This document shows, in pieces, positions 18,154-27,013 of a DNA stretch of 64,000 nucleotides (position 1 is the stretch's first letter; each line of letters opens with the position of its first letter). Under the pieces are notes generated by a model that made no database searches, had not been told where the DNA came from, and was given only the letters and a program-made list of their open reading frames with translations. The translations under genes and the position numbers were made by a program. The DNA comes from Polyangiaceae bacterium (GTDB lineage: Bacteria > Myxococcota_A > Polyangia > Polyangiales > Polyangiaceae): contig JABTUA010000001.1 of the NCBI GenBank assembly GCA_015075635.1, positions 1,736,001 to 1,800,000 on the forward strand. Reading direction: 5' to 3'.

Positions 18154-21100
18154 GGCTGCTCGAGCTCGGTCTCTTGCGCTTCGGTGGCTTCACCGACGCT
18201 CGGCTCGATCTCTCCGCGCCGGGGTTGCAGCTGATCCACGGGCGGAACGAGGCCGGCAAGAGCACCGCGCTGCGCGCCATCACCGCGCTCTTCTATGGCG
18301 TCCCACACTCGTCGCCCGACACCTACCTGCACGACGAGCTGCTCTTGTCGGGGCGGGTGCGCGCCGCGGACGGCAGTGAGCTCTCGTTCTTGCGCAGGAA
18401 AGGCCGGAAGAACACGCTGCTCTCCCCGAGCGGCGAGCCCCTCGAGGAGAACGCGGTCGCGCGGCTGCTCGGCGGCGTGAGCGAGAGCGTGTTCAAGACC
18501 GAGCTCGGCCTCGACCACGAGCGCTTGCGCGAAGGAGGGGAGCAGCTGGCGCGAGGCGGCGGTGACGTGGGGCAGAGCCTGTTCGACGCCGGGATCGGCG
18601 GCGGCAGCGTCAAGCGCTTGTTGGACGAGCTGTGCGCGGAGGCCGATGGGCTCTTCAATCCGCGCGCTCACGCGAGGAAGCCCCTGATCAACGTGGCGCT
18701 CCGCGAGTACGCGGAAGCCATGAAGCGCGTGCGCACGGAGTCCACGCAGCCGCAGGCCTGGACGCAGCAGAAGCAGGAGCTCGAGGCTGCCCGGTCGGAG
18801 CTCCTGGAGCTCGAGCAGAGGCGCGCAGAGCTGAGGAGGAAGCTCGCCGCGGCCCAGGAGCTGGTGGCCGTCCTGCCCATCATCGGCAAGCGGGACGAGG
18901 CAGAGAAGCGCCTCACGCCGGTGGCGCGCGCGCCGCTCTTGCCGGAGGACGCAGCGGAACGCCGCCTGTTGGCGCTGCGGGAGCTGGATTCGGCGGAGCG
19001 GGAAGCCCGATACAATCAGGCCGAGCTCGAGAAGATCGCCGCCGAGCTGGCGGGCTTGGTCGTCTCCGACGAGCTGCTCGCGCTCGACGACGCGAGCATC
19101 GACGCCCTGCAGGAGAGACTGGGCGAGTACCGCCGCGATCGGACTGACCTGGGGCGGCAGCGGAGCAAGCTCGCGGCCTCCCGAGCCCTGGTGAGCCGCC
19201 GCCTGGCGGCCCTCGGGCGCTCGCTGGACTCCGACGCGCGGGCGCTGATCCCGCGGCGCGCGGAGGTGGCGCGCGTCAAGGCGCTCACGGTGGAGCGGGC
19301 CCGGCTCGAGACGGAGCTCGGGCAGGCGAGGAAGCGAGAGGCCGAGCAGCGCGCAGTCGTGGCAGAGCTCGAGGAGAGGCGAGCGCTGGCGCCGCGCGAG
19401 CTCGCCGACGCGGGTGCACCTGCCGAGCTGATCGATCGCGTGTTACCCAGCCAGGAGAGCGTGGAGTCGTTCGCGCGCCGCCAGCAGAAGCTCGAGCGCG
19501 CCCGAGACAAGCTCGCAGACCGGCGCCAAGCGCTCGACAGCGACGCCGCCACCACTCGCGCGCAGCTCGCCGAGGTGGCTCTGGCCGGCGAGGTGCCGAC
19601 GGAAGCCGAGCTCGGCCGGGTGCGGGAGGCCCGCGACGCCGCCTTCGTGCCGATCGGCGAGGCGCTCGGGAGCGGGGCACGGGTCGATCGAGCGGTCGTC
19701 GAGAGCTTCGAGCGGCTCGCGCGCCGAGCCGACGACCTCGCGGATCGCTTGCGGCGCGAGGCCAAGCGCGTCGAGCGCTTCGTCAGCCTCGAAGACCGGC
19801 GCGCCAGGTGCGCGGAAGCGCTGGAGGCCCTGGAGGCCGAGCGCGCGTCGCTGGACGCCGAGCAGCAGGGCCTGGACTCCGAGTGGCGCGCGCTCTGGGT
19901 CGAGACGGGCGTGTTGCCGCGCTCGCCCGACGAGATGCGCGCGTTGGTGGCGCGCTGGGTGCGCGCGCGCGAGCACCGCCGCGAGCTGGACGTGGCGCTC
20001 GCCAGCGCGCGCGCCGCGCTCGCCGGCGAGACGAGCGCTCGTGAGGATGTGGAGCGGGCGCTGGGCGCCTGGGCTGAGCGCTGGGCGGACGCAGTTCGTC
20101 ACCTGGGGCTCGGGGCCGAGGCGAGCCCCGCGGAAGCGGACGAGGTCCAGGTCGCGATGGGCGAGCTGACCGCCGACCTCGACACCTGCGACGCGCTGGA
20201 GCACCGCATCAGGGGCATGCAGCAGACCTGCGAAGGGTTCGAGCGCGACGTCACGACGCTGGCGCTGCGCTTCCTGCCCGAGCTCTCCGACAAGGTGGCG
20301 AAGGAGCCGGACCAGGTGGCCACGCGGATCATCCAGCAGTACCGCGCGCACCGCGAGGCCGCGCGGAAGAGGGCTGACCTGGAGGCGCGGCGCGTCCGTG
20401 CCGTCGAGCGGACGAACGAGCTCGAGGCCCGCTCCGAGGCAGCGCAGAGTGAGCTCTCGATGTTGCTCGGTGCCGCTGGTGTCAGCGACCCGGCTCTCCT
20501 GCCCGAAGCCGAGGCCGCGGCGACGACGCGTCGCCAGGCCGAGCGCGAGATAGCCGAGCTCGATCGGGACCTCGCCGAGCTCTGCGGCACGGCAAGCCTG
20601 GACGAGGTGCGGGAGCGGGCGCTCGGAGTGAGCTTGCACGAGGCTCGCAGAGGGTCGGTCGAGCTGGAGGACGCCCTGGTCGAGCTCGACGCGGCGCGCG
20701 ATGCCGCTCGCGACCGCGTGCTCGCGGCGGAGAGCGGGCTCGCGCGCTTCGACGACCGGCAGAGCGCGGCGGACGCGCAGGTGGAGGCCGAGGCGATCTT
20801 GGCCAAGCTCCGCAGCGCGGCGGAGCGCTGGGCGCGGGTCAGGACGGCGTGGCTGATCCTGCACGACGAGGTGGAGCGCTACCGCGCGACTCATCAGGCG
20901 CCGCTGCTCGCGCGCACCAATCAGCTCTTCCCGCGGCTGACGCTGGGCAACTACTCGGAGCTCCGCGTGGATCACGATGCCGAGCCGCCGGTGCTCTGCG
21001 CCGTGGCGAAGGACGGCTCGCGGGTGCCGATCCAGAGCCTCAGCGACGGCGCGCGCGACCAGCTGTACCTGGCGCTCCGATTGGCGAGCCTCGAGCACTA

Positions 21101-21350
21101 CGCGGGTGCCAACGAAGCCCTGCCGCTGTGCCTGGACGACGTGCTCATCAACTTCGACGACGAGCGTTCGCGAGCGGCGCTGGAGGTTCTGGCGGAGACC
21201 GCGTCCCGGATCCAGGTTCTCCTGTTCACCCACCACGAGCACATGGTCAGCGCAGCGGTGGCGGCGCTTCCGGCCTCGGCGCTCACCGTCCACGAGCTCC
21301 GGCGGGGCGAGCCGCCCCGGCAGCGCTCCCAGGCGGAGCTCTCGGGTTAG
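18150..21350 (+). CDS. SbcC/Rad50-like SMC-family ATPase (YhaN type)
   Basis: A 1066-residue ABC-type ATPase partner of the preceding nuclease. N-terminal Walker A GRNEAGKST lies at residues 31-39. About 700 residues of Arg/Glu/Leu-rich coiled coil follow. The C-terminal head has the ABC signature SLSDGARDQLYLALRL and Walker B LPLCLDDVLINFDDERS with a following VLLFTHHEH switch histidine. There is no CxxC zinc hook in the middle of the coiled coil, in agreement with the YhaN branch and unlike SbcC/Rad50. With the upstream subunit it should form an ATP-gated nuclease for DNA double-strand-break repair or phage defence. Confidence 0.92.
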   Translation: MRLLELGLLRFGGFTDARLDLSAPGLQLIHGRNEAGKSTALRAITALFYGVPHSSPDTYLHDELLLSGRVRAADGSELSFLRRKGRKNTLLSPSGEPLEENAVARLLGGVSESVFKTELGLDHERLREGGEQLARGGGDVGQSLFDAGIGGGSVKRLLDELCAEADGLFNPRAHARKPLINVALREYAEAMKRVRTESTQPQAWTQQKQELEAARSELLELEQRRAELRRKLAAAQELVAVLPIIGKRDEAEKRLTPVARAPLLPEDAAERRLLALRELDSAEREARYNQAELEKIAAELAGLVVSDELLALDDASIDALQERLGEYRRDRTDLGRQRSKLAASRALVSRRLAALGRSLDSDARALIPRRAEVARVKALTVERARLETELGQARKREAEQRAVVAELEERRALAPRELADAGAPAELIDRVLPSQESVESFARRQQKLERARDKLADRRQALDSDAATTRAQLAEVALAGEVPTEAELGRVREARDAAFVPIGEALGSGARVDRAVVESFERLARRADDLADRLRREAKRVERFVSLEDRRARCAEALEALEAERASLDAEQQGLDSEWRALWVETGVLPRSPDEMRALVARWVRAREHRRELDVALASARAALAGETSAREDVERALGAWAERWADAVRHLGLGAEASPAEADEVQVAMGELTADLDTCDALEHRIRGMQQTCEGFERDVTTLALRFLPELSDKVAKEPDQVATRIIQQYRAHREAARKRADLEARRVRAVERTNELEARSEAAQSELSMLLGAAGVSDPALLPEAEAAATTRRQAEREIAELDRDLAELCGTASLDEVRERALGVSLHEARRGSVELEDALVELDAARDAARDRVLAAESGLARFDDRQSAADAQVEAEAILAKLRSAAERWARVRTAWLILHDEVERYRATHQAPLLARTNQLFPRLTLGNYSELRVDHDAEPPVLCAVAKDGSRVPIQSLSDGARDQLYLALRLASLEHYAGANEALPLCLDDVLINFDDERSRAALEVLAETASRIQVLLFTHHEHMVSAAVAALPASALTVHELRRGEPPRQRSQAELSG

Positions 21351-21554
21351 GCTCGACTCGCGCGCGTTCGGCACCTGGAAAGCCCGCAGCGCTGCCGTCT
21401 TCACGGGGGACTCGAGAGCGCCCGACCTGCGAAGAAGGGGCGACTCCTCCTCCGCACCGGACCGGTATCCGCCGGCCCCGCCGGTCGTTTCCGTGGGGTC
21501 TTCGCCACTCCTGCCGATCGCGATCTGATGGTGGCAAGATCGCCCAAGTAGGGG

Positions 21555-22331
21555 CTACGGCATCCGCTGCGTGCCCGTCCCTTGGGCCGCGCGGGCCGCG
21601 GCGATCAGCTCGTCGATCTTGAAGCCGTTGATGGTCAGGCCAGCCAGGGTGGCCCCATCGATCTTGGCGTTCGACAGATCGACGTTGTGCAGGCGCGCGC
21701 CCGTCAGCTTGGCGTTCTCGAGGGTCACGCCCTCGAGATCGACGTCGATGAAGCGGGCGCCGGCGAGCTTGGCGTCGGTCAGCGTGCAGCCGGCGGCGTC
21801 CACGTCTTCGAGGATGGCCCGTGCGAACGAAGCGTCCGTGATGGTGACCCCGCCGAGGTCGCAGTTCTTCAGGCTGGCGCCGGCGAGCTTCGCGTCGTCG
21901 AGCACGGCGCTGGAGAGGTCCACGTTCGTGAGGTGCGCGCCGGCGAGGTTCGCGTCCGAGAGCTCGAGCCGCCGTCCTTCCACGTTTTCGAGCCGCGCCT
22001 CGCCGAGCTTGGCGTCGGTCAGGCGGAGCTTCGTGCCGTCGATGTCCCGGAGCTCCGCGTGGGACAGGTTGGCGTCGGTGAGGCTGAGCGAGGTCAAATC
22101 GGCGTTCGCGATGCGGCTCGCCTTGGCGTCGATGTCGTCGACGTCGAGGCCGATCAGCGTGGTGTTCTTGACGCGCACCCGCGAGAGCGAGCCGCCCTCG
22201 AAGCGAGCGCCGTCGAGCTTGCTGGACTTGAAGCGCGCCTGCTCGAGGTTTGCGCCCTCGAAGCGAGCGCCGGTGAGATCGGCGCCGTCGAAGCGCGGCG
22301 CGGCGTCGGGAGGGATGGTGGACTTGGCCAT
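21555..22331 (-). CDS. Pentapeptide-repeat protein
   Basis: About 258 residues, nearly all in pentapeptide repeats of form A(D/N/K)Lxx: GADLTGARFEGANLEQARF, then many units with central Leu or Phe, ending near residue 235. Such proteins fold as a right-handed quadrilateral beta-helix. Some (Qnr, MfpA) mimic DNA and protect gyrase, most are of unknown role. No signal peptide, so cytosolic. The ATG at 22331 starts MAKSTIPPD and has a GGACGG sequence upstream; an in-frame ATG at 22376, three bases after the previous stop, would add 15 residues. It is the last gene of a minus-strand run of four. Confidence 0.88.
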   Translation of the reverse strand: MAKSTIPPDAAPRFDGADLTGARFEGANLEQARFKSSKLDGARFEGGSLSRVRVKNTTLIGLDVDDIDAKASRIANADLTSLSLTDANLSHAELRDIDGTKLRLTDAKLGEARLENVEGRRLELSDANLAGAHLTNVDLSSAVLDDAKLAGASLKNCDLGGVTITDASFARAILEDVDAAGCTLTDAKLAGARFIDVDLEGVTLENAKLTGARLHNVDLSNAKIDGATLAGLTINGFKIDELIAAARAAQGTGTQRMP

Positions 22332-22379
22332 GCGGATCCGTCCGGAGCCTTCCACGAGGCTCGGGCGGGCGTCCATCGA

Positions 22380-23576
22380 TCAAAGCGTGCCCAGCGCCCG
22401 CTCGACGAACGCCAGGCGGTCCTGGCCCCAGTAGACCTGGCCGTCGACCACGAAGGACGGCGCGCCGCACAGGCCCAGGGAAACGGCTTGGTCGGTGCTC
22501 TCCCGGAGCGCTCGCTTTGCGGCTTCGGAGCCGGCGCGCTCGACCAGCGCGGGATCGAGGTCGAGCTCCGCGCAGATCGCGGCGAGCACCTCTGGATCCG
22601 CGATGTCCCGGTCGTCGCACCAAGCCGCGCGGTAGAGGGCGTGGGTCAGGCGACCGGCGTCGTGACCAGCGACGAGCACCAAGCGGAGCGGCAGCACGGT
22701 TCGCATCGGAAAGCCCGACGGGAAGCGCAGCGTCACGCCGCGCTCGGCCGCCGCTCGCTGGAGATCGCGCTCGAAGTACCGCCGCTTCGCCTCGGGGAAG
22801 CTGAACAAAGGAACGTCCGGCGTGCCGATGGCCTTGAACAAGCCGCCGAGCAAGAACGGCCGAAAGCGGAGCTCGGCCCCGGTTCGCGCGCACACGCCCT
22901 CGATGGCGGTCGAGGCGAGGTAGGCGAAGGGGCTCGAGAAGTCGTACCAGAAGTCCACCCGCGCGCCCGCGCGCCGGGCTCGAGGCGCGGGCGCCGGGGG
23001 CGTGCCGCCGAGCGCGCGCTCGACCTGGTCCAAGCGATCCTGTCCCCAGTAGAGCTCACCCTCTACGACGAACGCCGGCGCGCCGAACACGCCGAGCTCG
23101 ACGGCGCGCTCGGTGCGCGCGAAGAGCTCCGCGCGCTCGTCGTCGGCGCGGGCCACGAGCGCCGCGCCGTCGAAGCCGACCCCGGTGAGGGCGCGCTCGA
23201 CGACCTCGGGGCGCGACAGATCCTGTCCCTCGGCCCAGTACGCCTCGAACAGCGCGTGGCTCGCCCGGGGCACGTCGTCCGAGGCGAGGGTGGCGCGCAG
23301 CGCGAGCACCGTCCGGTTCGGATGGCCCGGCGGCATCACCAGCGGCACGCGCCAGTGCTCCGCCCAGCGGTACATGTCGAGGCCGTTCATGCGCGCGCGG
23401 GCCGGGGCCATGCTCGCCATCGGCTCGCCGCCCAGCGCCTTGAACACGCCGCCGAGCAGGAACGGCTGGTAGACCAGCTCGGCCCGCGTTCGCTCCGCGA
23501 GCGCGCGCACCTGCGTGGACGCGAGGTAGGCGAACGGGCAGGAGAAGTCGTAGAGGAACTCGAGCCGGCGCGTCAT
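22380..23576 (-). CDS. Tandem DsbA-like thioredoxin-fold protein (two HCCA-isomerase/kappa-GST domains)
   Basis: A 398-residue cytosolic protein made of two homologous halves joined by a Pro/Ala/Arg linker (about 190-205). Each half begins with the same pattern, F-YDFS-C/S-PFAYLAS, then LLGG-FKA, a PNRTVLALR or PMRTVLPLR segment, and ends with GAP(A/S)FVV-G-LYWGQDRL. This is the layout of 2-hydroxychromene-2-carboxylate isomerase and kappa-class GST, enzymes that use glutathione; single-domain proteins of about 200 residues are usual. The first half keeps a Cys at the active-site turn, the second has Ser. The start overlaps the stop of the M23 peptidase gene (ATGA). Substrate unknown. Confidence 0.88.
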   Translation of the reverse strand: MTRRLEFLYDFSCPFAYLASTQVRALAERTRAELVYQPFLLGGVFKALGGEPMASMAPARARMNGLDMYRWAEHWRVPLVMPPGHPNRTVLALRATLASDDVPRASHALFEAYWAEGQDLSRPEVVERALTGVGFDGAALVARADDERAELFARTERAVELGVFGAPAFVVEGELYWGQDRLDQVERALGGTPPAPAPRARRAGARVDFWYDFSSPFAYLASTAIEGVCARTGAELRFRPFLLGGLFKAIGTPDVPLFSFPEAKRRYFERDLQRAAAERGVTLRFPSGFPMRTVLPLRLVLVAGHDAGRLTHALYRAAWCDDRDIADPEVLAAICAELDLDPALVERAGSEAAKRALRESTDQAVSLGLCGAPSFVVDGQVYWGQDRLAFVERALGTL

Positions 23577-24823
23577 CGGCGTCTGCGGAGCAGCGCGAGC
23601 GCCGCGAGCGCGAGCCACTCGAGCCGGCTCTCGGAGACCGGCGCAGCGCGGCACGCGCAGCCACCCTGGACGTCCGTGCCGCTCGCCGTTGCAGCGTTCG
23701 CGCCGGCGCCGCCCACCGCGGGGGTGCCGCCCTTGCCGCCGGCGCTCATCGAACCGCCGCCGCCGCTCGGGCCCGCGCCGCCGCTCGGCGGACTGCCGGC
23801 CGCGCCGCTCGCGCCGCCGCCCCCGCTCGCGCCGCCGCCGCCGCCCGAGTCCGTCACCACGACGTCGAGGTGCAGCGTCGCGCCGAACGCGCCCTTGCCG
23901 GCGCGGTCCATGCGGAAGTCCCCGCTGTAGCTGCCCGGCGAGGTCGGCGCCACGAACGCCACGGCCCAGGTCTTCTGCGCGTTCGGCGCGATGTTCTCGC
24001 CGCCGCCGAGCGCCGCCGGGAAGCTGCCGCCGAGGGCGTCGCCACCGGTGTGCGCGAGCGTGTAGCCGCCGGACGCGCTCCAGGTCGTGTTGCCGGTGTT
24101 CTGGAGCACCCAGCTCTTCTGGAAGCTCGCGCCGGGCGCGACGTTGATGGTGCCGGCCGGCGACTCGCTCGCGAGCGACGAGTCGTCCACCTCCGGCGGC
24201 GTCGGGTTCTCGCATTGATCGCCGGGCAGCCCTTTGTAGCTGCCCTGGCTCAGCCACAGGCTCGACGAGGCGCCGCAGGAGCCCGCGAAGGGTTCGAGCG
24301 AGGTGGCGCTGGAGTTGCGCGGCTCGAAGTGCAGGTGCGGCCCGGTCGAGTTGCCGCTGGAGCCGACCTTGCCCAGGTGCTGGCCACACTTCACGTCGGC
24401 GTTCAGCGAGACGGCGATCGAGCCCTTCATCATGTGGCCGTAGGTCGTGGTCTTGCCGTCGGCGTGCTGGAGGCGGACGTAGTTGCCGAAGCCGCTGCCG
24501 CAGCCGCAGGCGCCGGTGGAGCAGTGGTCGTCGCAGCCGTCGTTGACGAAGATGACCTTGCCGTCGGCCGCGGCCACGATCCAGCGGCTACCGGCGTCCA
24601 TGACCGGCCAGCTGCCGATGCCGAAGTCGCTGCCTTTGTGGCCGTTGTAGGTGGTGGTGCCGCAGTTCCAGTCCTTCAGCCCGGTGCCGGTGTCCTGATC
24701 TCGGTAGGCGGTGACGTAGGGCTGCGTGCCCGAGCTGGGCAGCTCGATCGGGAAGCGGTAGTTCTGCGCCGACGCCGAGCCGGCGCAGGCGAGGACCGCC
24801 ACGGCGAAGGCCACGCGCTTCAC
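23573..24823 (-). CDS. Secreted M23-type peptidase with NBR1-like domain and MYXO-CTERM tail
   Basis: A 416-residue exported protein. The signal peptide ends at SASAQ (about 20). The M23/LytM domain (about 30-175) has zinc motif HxxxD (His 62, Asp 66), His 129 in YGHMM and HLH (162-164), so a functional glycyl endopeptidase of peptidoglycan is likely. Residues 215-330 resemble the NBR1/Ig-like Trp-containing domain (KSWVLQNTGNTTWSA). A Gly/Ser/Ala linker leads to the C-terminal MYXO-CTERM tail: a CxC motif, a hydrophobic helix (LEWLALAALALL) and four Arg. Such tails in myxobacteria are processed for cell-surface anchoring. The gene overlaps both neighbours by four bases, as part of one operon. 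Confidence 0.92.
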   Translation of the reverse strand: MKRVAFAVAVLACAGSASAQNYRFPIELPSSGTQPYVTAYRDQDTGTGLKDWNCGTTTYNGHKGSDFGIGSWPVMDAGSRWIVAAADGKVIFVNDGCDDHCSTGACGCGSGFGNYVRLQHADGKTTTYGHMMKGSIAVSLNADVKCGQHLGKVGSSGNSTGPHLHFEPRNSSATSLEPFAGSCGASSSLWLSQGSYKGLPGDQCENPTPPEVDDSSLASESPAGTINVAPGASFQKSWVLQNTGNTTWSASGGYTLAHTGGDALGGSFPAALGGGENIAPNAQKTWAVAFVAPTSPGSYSGDFRMDRAGKGAFGATLHLDVVVTDSGGGGGASGGGGASGAAGSPPSGGAGPSGGGGSMSAGGKGGTPAVGGAGANAATASGTDVQGGCACRAAPVSESRLEWLALAALALLRRRR

Positions 24824-25368
24824 GGCGTGGCCTCGACCTTCGCTCTGCCCGTCGCGAGCTCGACGCGCCAGACGCGGCCGCTGCCGTCGTCGTAGACGAT
24901 GGCGCCGTCCTCGACCCGCGCGCCGTCGCCGGAGGGCGGCGGCACGAAGTTCTTCCAGGGCTTGCCGGCGACGAGCCCGTGGTTGGTGAGCTGCGTCGCG
25001 GTGCCGGTCTTCGGATCGGCGATCCAGAGCGATGTCACCGTGGTGCGGCCGGACATGAACACGACCCGCCCGTCGGGCATCGCCAGGGGCAGCTCATCGG
25101 GGCCGAGCGCGGGGCAGAGCGGCGCTGCGGAGCCGTCCGCCTCCACCAGCCAGAGATCGCTCTCGCCGGGCTCGTCGCCGGTGCGCGCCTCGACCCGGCG
25201 GCCCGCGCCGAGCTCGGCGGGGCGCCCGAGCACGCCGGAGACGTGATTGTCGCTCTCCGGGAGCAGGACCACCGGGGCGCTCCGGCGCCCGACGTCGGAG
25301 GGGGTGCTCTCTTCGGAGCTGCACCCGAGAGCGACGCTCCCGAGGAGCAGCCAGACCGCGCCGCGCAT
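24820..25368 (-). CDS. Lipoprotein with beta-propeller-like blades
   Basis: A 182-residue predicted lipoprotein (lipobox VALGC, Cys 16). The mature part contains repeated strand motifs of TolB/WD40-like type: ESDLWLVEADGSAAPLCP, MPDGRVVFMSGR, SLWIADPKTGTATQLT and GAIVYDDGSGRVWRVELATG. The short length allows only about three blades, so it is either a partial propeller or a remnant of a larger one. It is first in the operon with the M23 peptidase, tandem isomerase and pentapeptide genes, and is divergent from the FAD oxidoreductase gene with 46 bases between. Confidence 0.78.
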   Translation of the reverse strand: MRGAVWLLLGSVALGCSSEESTPSDVGRRSAPVVLLPESDNHVSGVLGRPAELGAGRRVEARTGDEPGESDLWLVEADGSAAPLCPALGPDELPLAMPDGRVVFMSGRTTVTSLWIADPKTGTATQLTNHGLVAGKPWKNFVPPPSGDGARVEDGAIVYDDGSGRVWRVELATGRAKVEATP

Positions 25369-25414
25369 CCCTCGAGGCTAGCTCATTTCTCGCTATGCTG
25401 CGACACCGCTCACC

Positions 25415-26989
25415 GTGTCCCGCGAGAAGCTCCCCGAAGAAGTCAGCATCGAGCTCGGTCTCGACGACGCCGATGACCCGTCGGCCCTGCGCGCGCGGGT
25501 GGCCCGGGAGCTCGGCGTCGGCGCCGAGTCGCTGCCCGAGCTCGAGGTGAGGAAACGCTCGCTCGACGCGCGCCGGGGACGCATTCGGTTCCACGTGCTG
25601 ATAGGGATCGGTGCCCCCGCGTCGCTCGCGCTCGGCGAGCCCCCGCCGCGGGAGGTCACGCCGCCCGCGCGGGTCGTGATCGTGGGCGACGGCCCCGCCG
25701 GGATGTTCGCGGCCTACGCGCTGGCACGGCGCGGGATCGCCTCGGTGGTGGTCGATCGCGGCAAGCAGGTCCAGCCGCGACGGCGCGATCTCAAGCTGTT
25801 GAACCAGAAGGGGGTGGTCGATCCGGACAGCAACTACTGCTTCGGCGAGGGCGGCGCCGGCACCTACAGCGACGGCAAGCTCTACACGCGCTCACACAAG
25901 CGCGGCAACGTGCGCGACGTGATCGAGGTGCTGGCGCTCCACGGGGCGCCGGGCTCGATCCTGACCGAGGCTCGCCCGCACATCGGCTCGAACCGCCTGC
26001 CGCAGGTGGTGAGCGCGATCCGCGAGCGCCTCGAGGGCGTGGGCGTCGAGCTCCGCTTCGGCGCACGGGTCAGCGACCTGTTGGTAGAGGGATCCACGGG
26101 CCGGCGCCGGGTGGCCGGAGTGCGCCTGTCCGACGGCACAGAGCTCGCCGCCGAGGCCGTCGTGCTCGCGACCGGTCACTCGGCGCGGGACGTGTTCGAG
26201 CTGCTGGAGCGCGCGGGCGTGAGGCTCGAGCCCAAGCCCTTCGCGCTCGGTGTGCGCATCGAGCACCCCCAGAGCCTGGTCAATCGCATCCAATACGGCC
26301 AGGCCGCGGGGCACCCCAAGCTGCCCGCCGCGGCCTACCGCCTGGTCACGGAGGTCGAGCAGCGCGGCGTGTTCTCGTTCTGCATGTGCCCGGGCGGCTG
26401 GGTGGTGCCGGCGAGCACGGAGCCCGACGGCCTGGTCGTGAACGGCATGAGCCTGTCGCGTCGCGACTCGCCCTACGCGAACTCGGGTCTGGTGGTCGCG
26501 GTCGAGCTGGAGGACCTCGAAGCCGCGGGGCTCCGCGGTCCGCTCGCCGGCGTGGAGCTGCAACGCCGCATCGAGCGCGCCGCGCTCGAGGCCGGCGGCG
26601 GGGCGCTCCGGGCTCCGGCTACGCGCGCGACCGACTTCGCGGCGGGGCGGGGTTCGACCCGCGTACCCGAGTCGAGCTACGTCCCAGGGCTCGCCGCCGG
26701 CAACGTCGCGGACGTGCTCGACGCGGGCGGGCTCGCCCTGTCCGAGCGCCTGCGGCGCGCGCTCCGGCAGTTCGAACGGCAGATGCGCGGCTATCTGAGC
26801 GAGGAGGCCGTGCTCATCGGCGTCGAGTCGCGCACCAGCTGCCCGGTGCGGGTGCCCCGGGATCCGGAGACGCTGGAGGCCTTGGACCTCGCCGGGCTCT
26901 ACCCGGCGGGCGAAGGCGCGGGCTACGCCGGCGGCATCGTCAGCGCAGCGGTGGACGGGCTGCGCATCGGAGCGCTGGTGCTCGCCTGA
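25415..26989 (+). CDS. FAD-dependent oxidoreductase (COG2509-like)
   Basis: A 524-residue flavoprotein. The N-terminal 80 residues form a small alpha/beta domain (VSIELGLDDAD, LEVRKRSLDARRG). The dinucleotide fold follows with VVIVGDGPAG at 87-96, then CFGEGGAGTYSDGKLYTR, a conserved motif of this family, EAVVLATGHSARDVFE and the C-terminal GLYPAGEGAGYAGGIVSAAVDG. The family is annotated as FAD-dependent dehydrogenase of unknown substrate and is widespread in bacteria. Start is GTG at 25415 (VSREKLPEEV). It is followed after 24 bases by a lipoprotein gene on the same strand. Confidence 0.92.
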   Translation: MSREKLPEEVSIELGLDDADDPSALRARVARELGVGAESLPELEVRKRSLDARRGRIRFHVLIGIGAPASLALGEPPPREVTPPARVVIVGDGPAGMFAAYALARRGIASVVVDRGKQVQPRRRDLKLLNQKGVVDPDSNYCFGEGGAGTYSDGKLYTRSHKRGNVRDVIEVLALHGAPGSILTEARPHIGSNRLPQVVSAIRERLEGVGVELRFGARVSDLLVEGSTGRRRVAGVRLSDGTELAAEAVVLATGHSARDVFELLERAGVRLEPKPFALGVRIEHPQSLVNRIQYGQAAGHPKLPAAAYRLVTEVEQRGVFSFCMCPGGWVVPASTEPDGLVVNGMSLSRRDSPYANSGLVVAVELEDLEAAGLRGPLAGVELQRRIERAALEAGGGALRAPATRATDFAAGRGSTRVPESSYVPGLAAGNVADVLDAGGLALSERLRRALRQFERQMRGYLSEEAVLIGVESRTSCPVRVPRDPETLEALDLAGLYPAGEGAGYAGGIVSAAVDGLRIGALVLA

Positions 26990-27013
26990 GTCGTCGCGAT
27001 ACGCTCCGCGCCG

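Noticed and set aside
16894-21350. A phage-defence system built on the SbcD/SbcC-like pair
   Set aside because: The two genes alone match the common YhaO/YhaN-type housekeeping repair pair; no additional defence genes are coupled to them.
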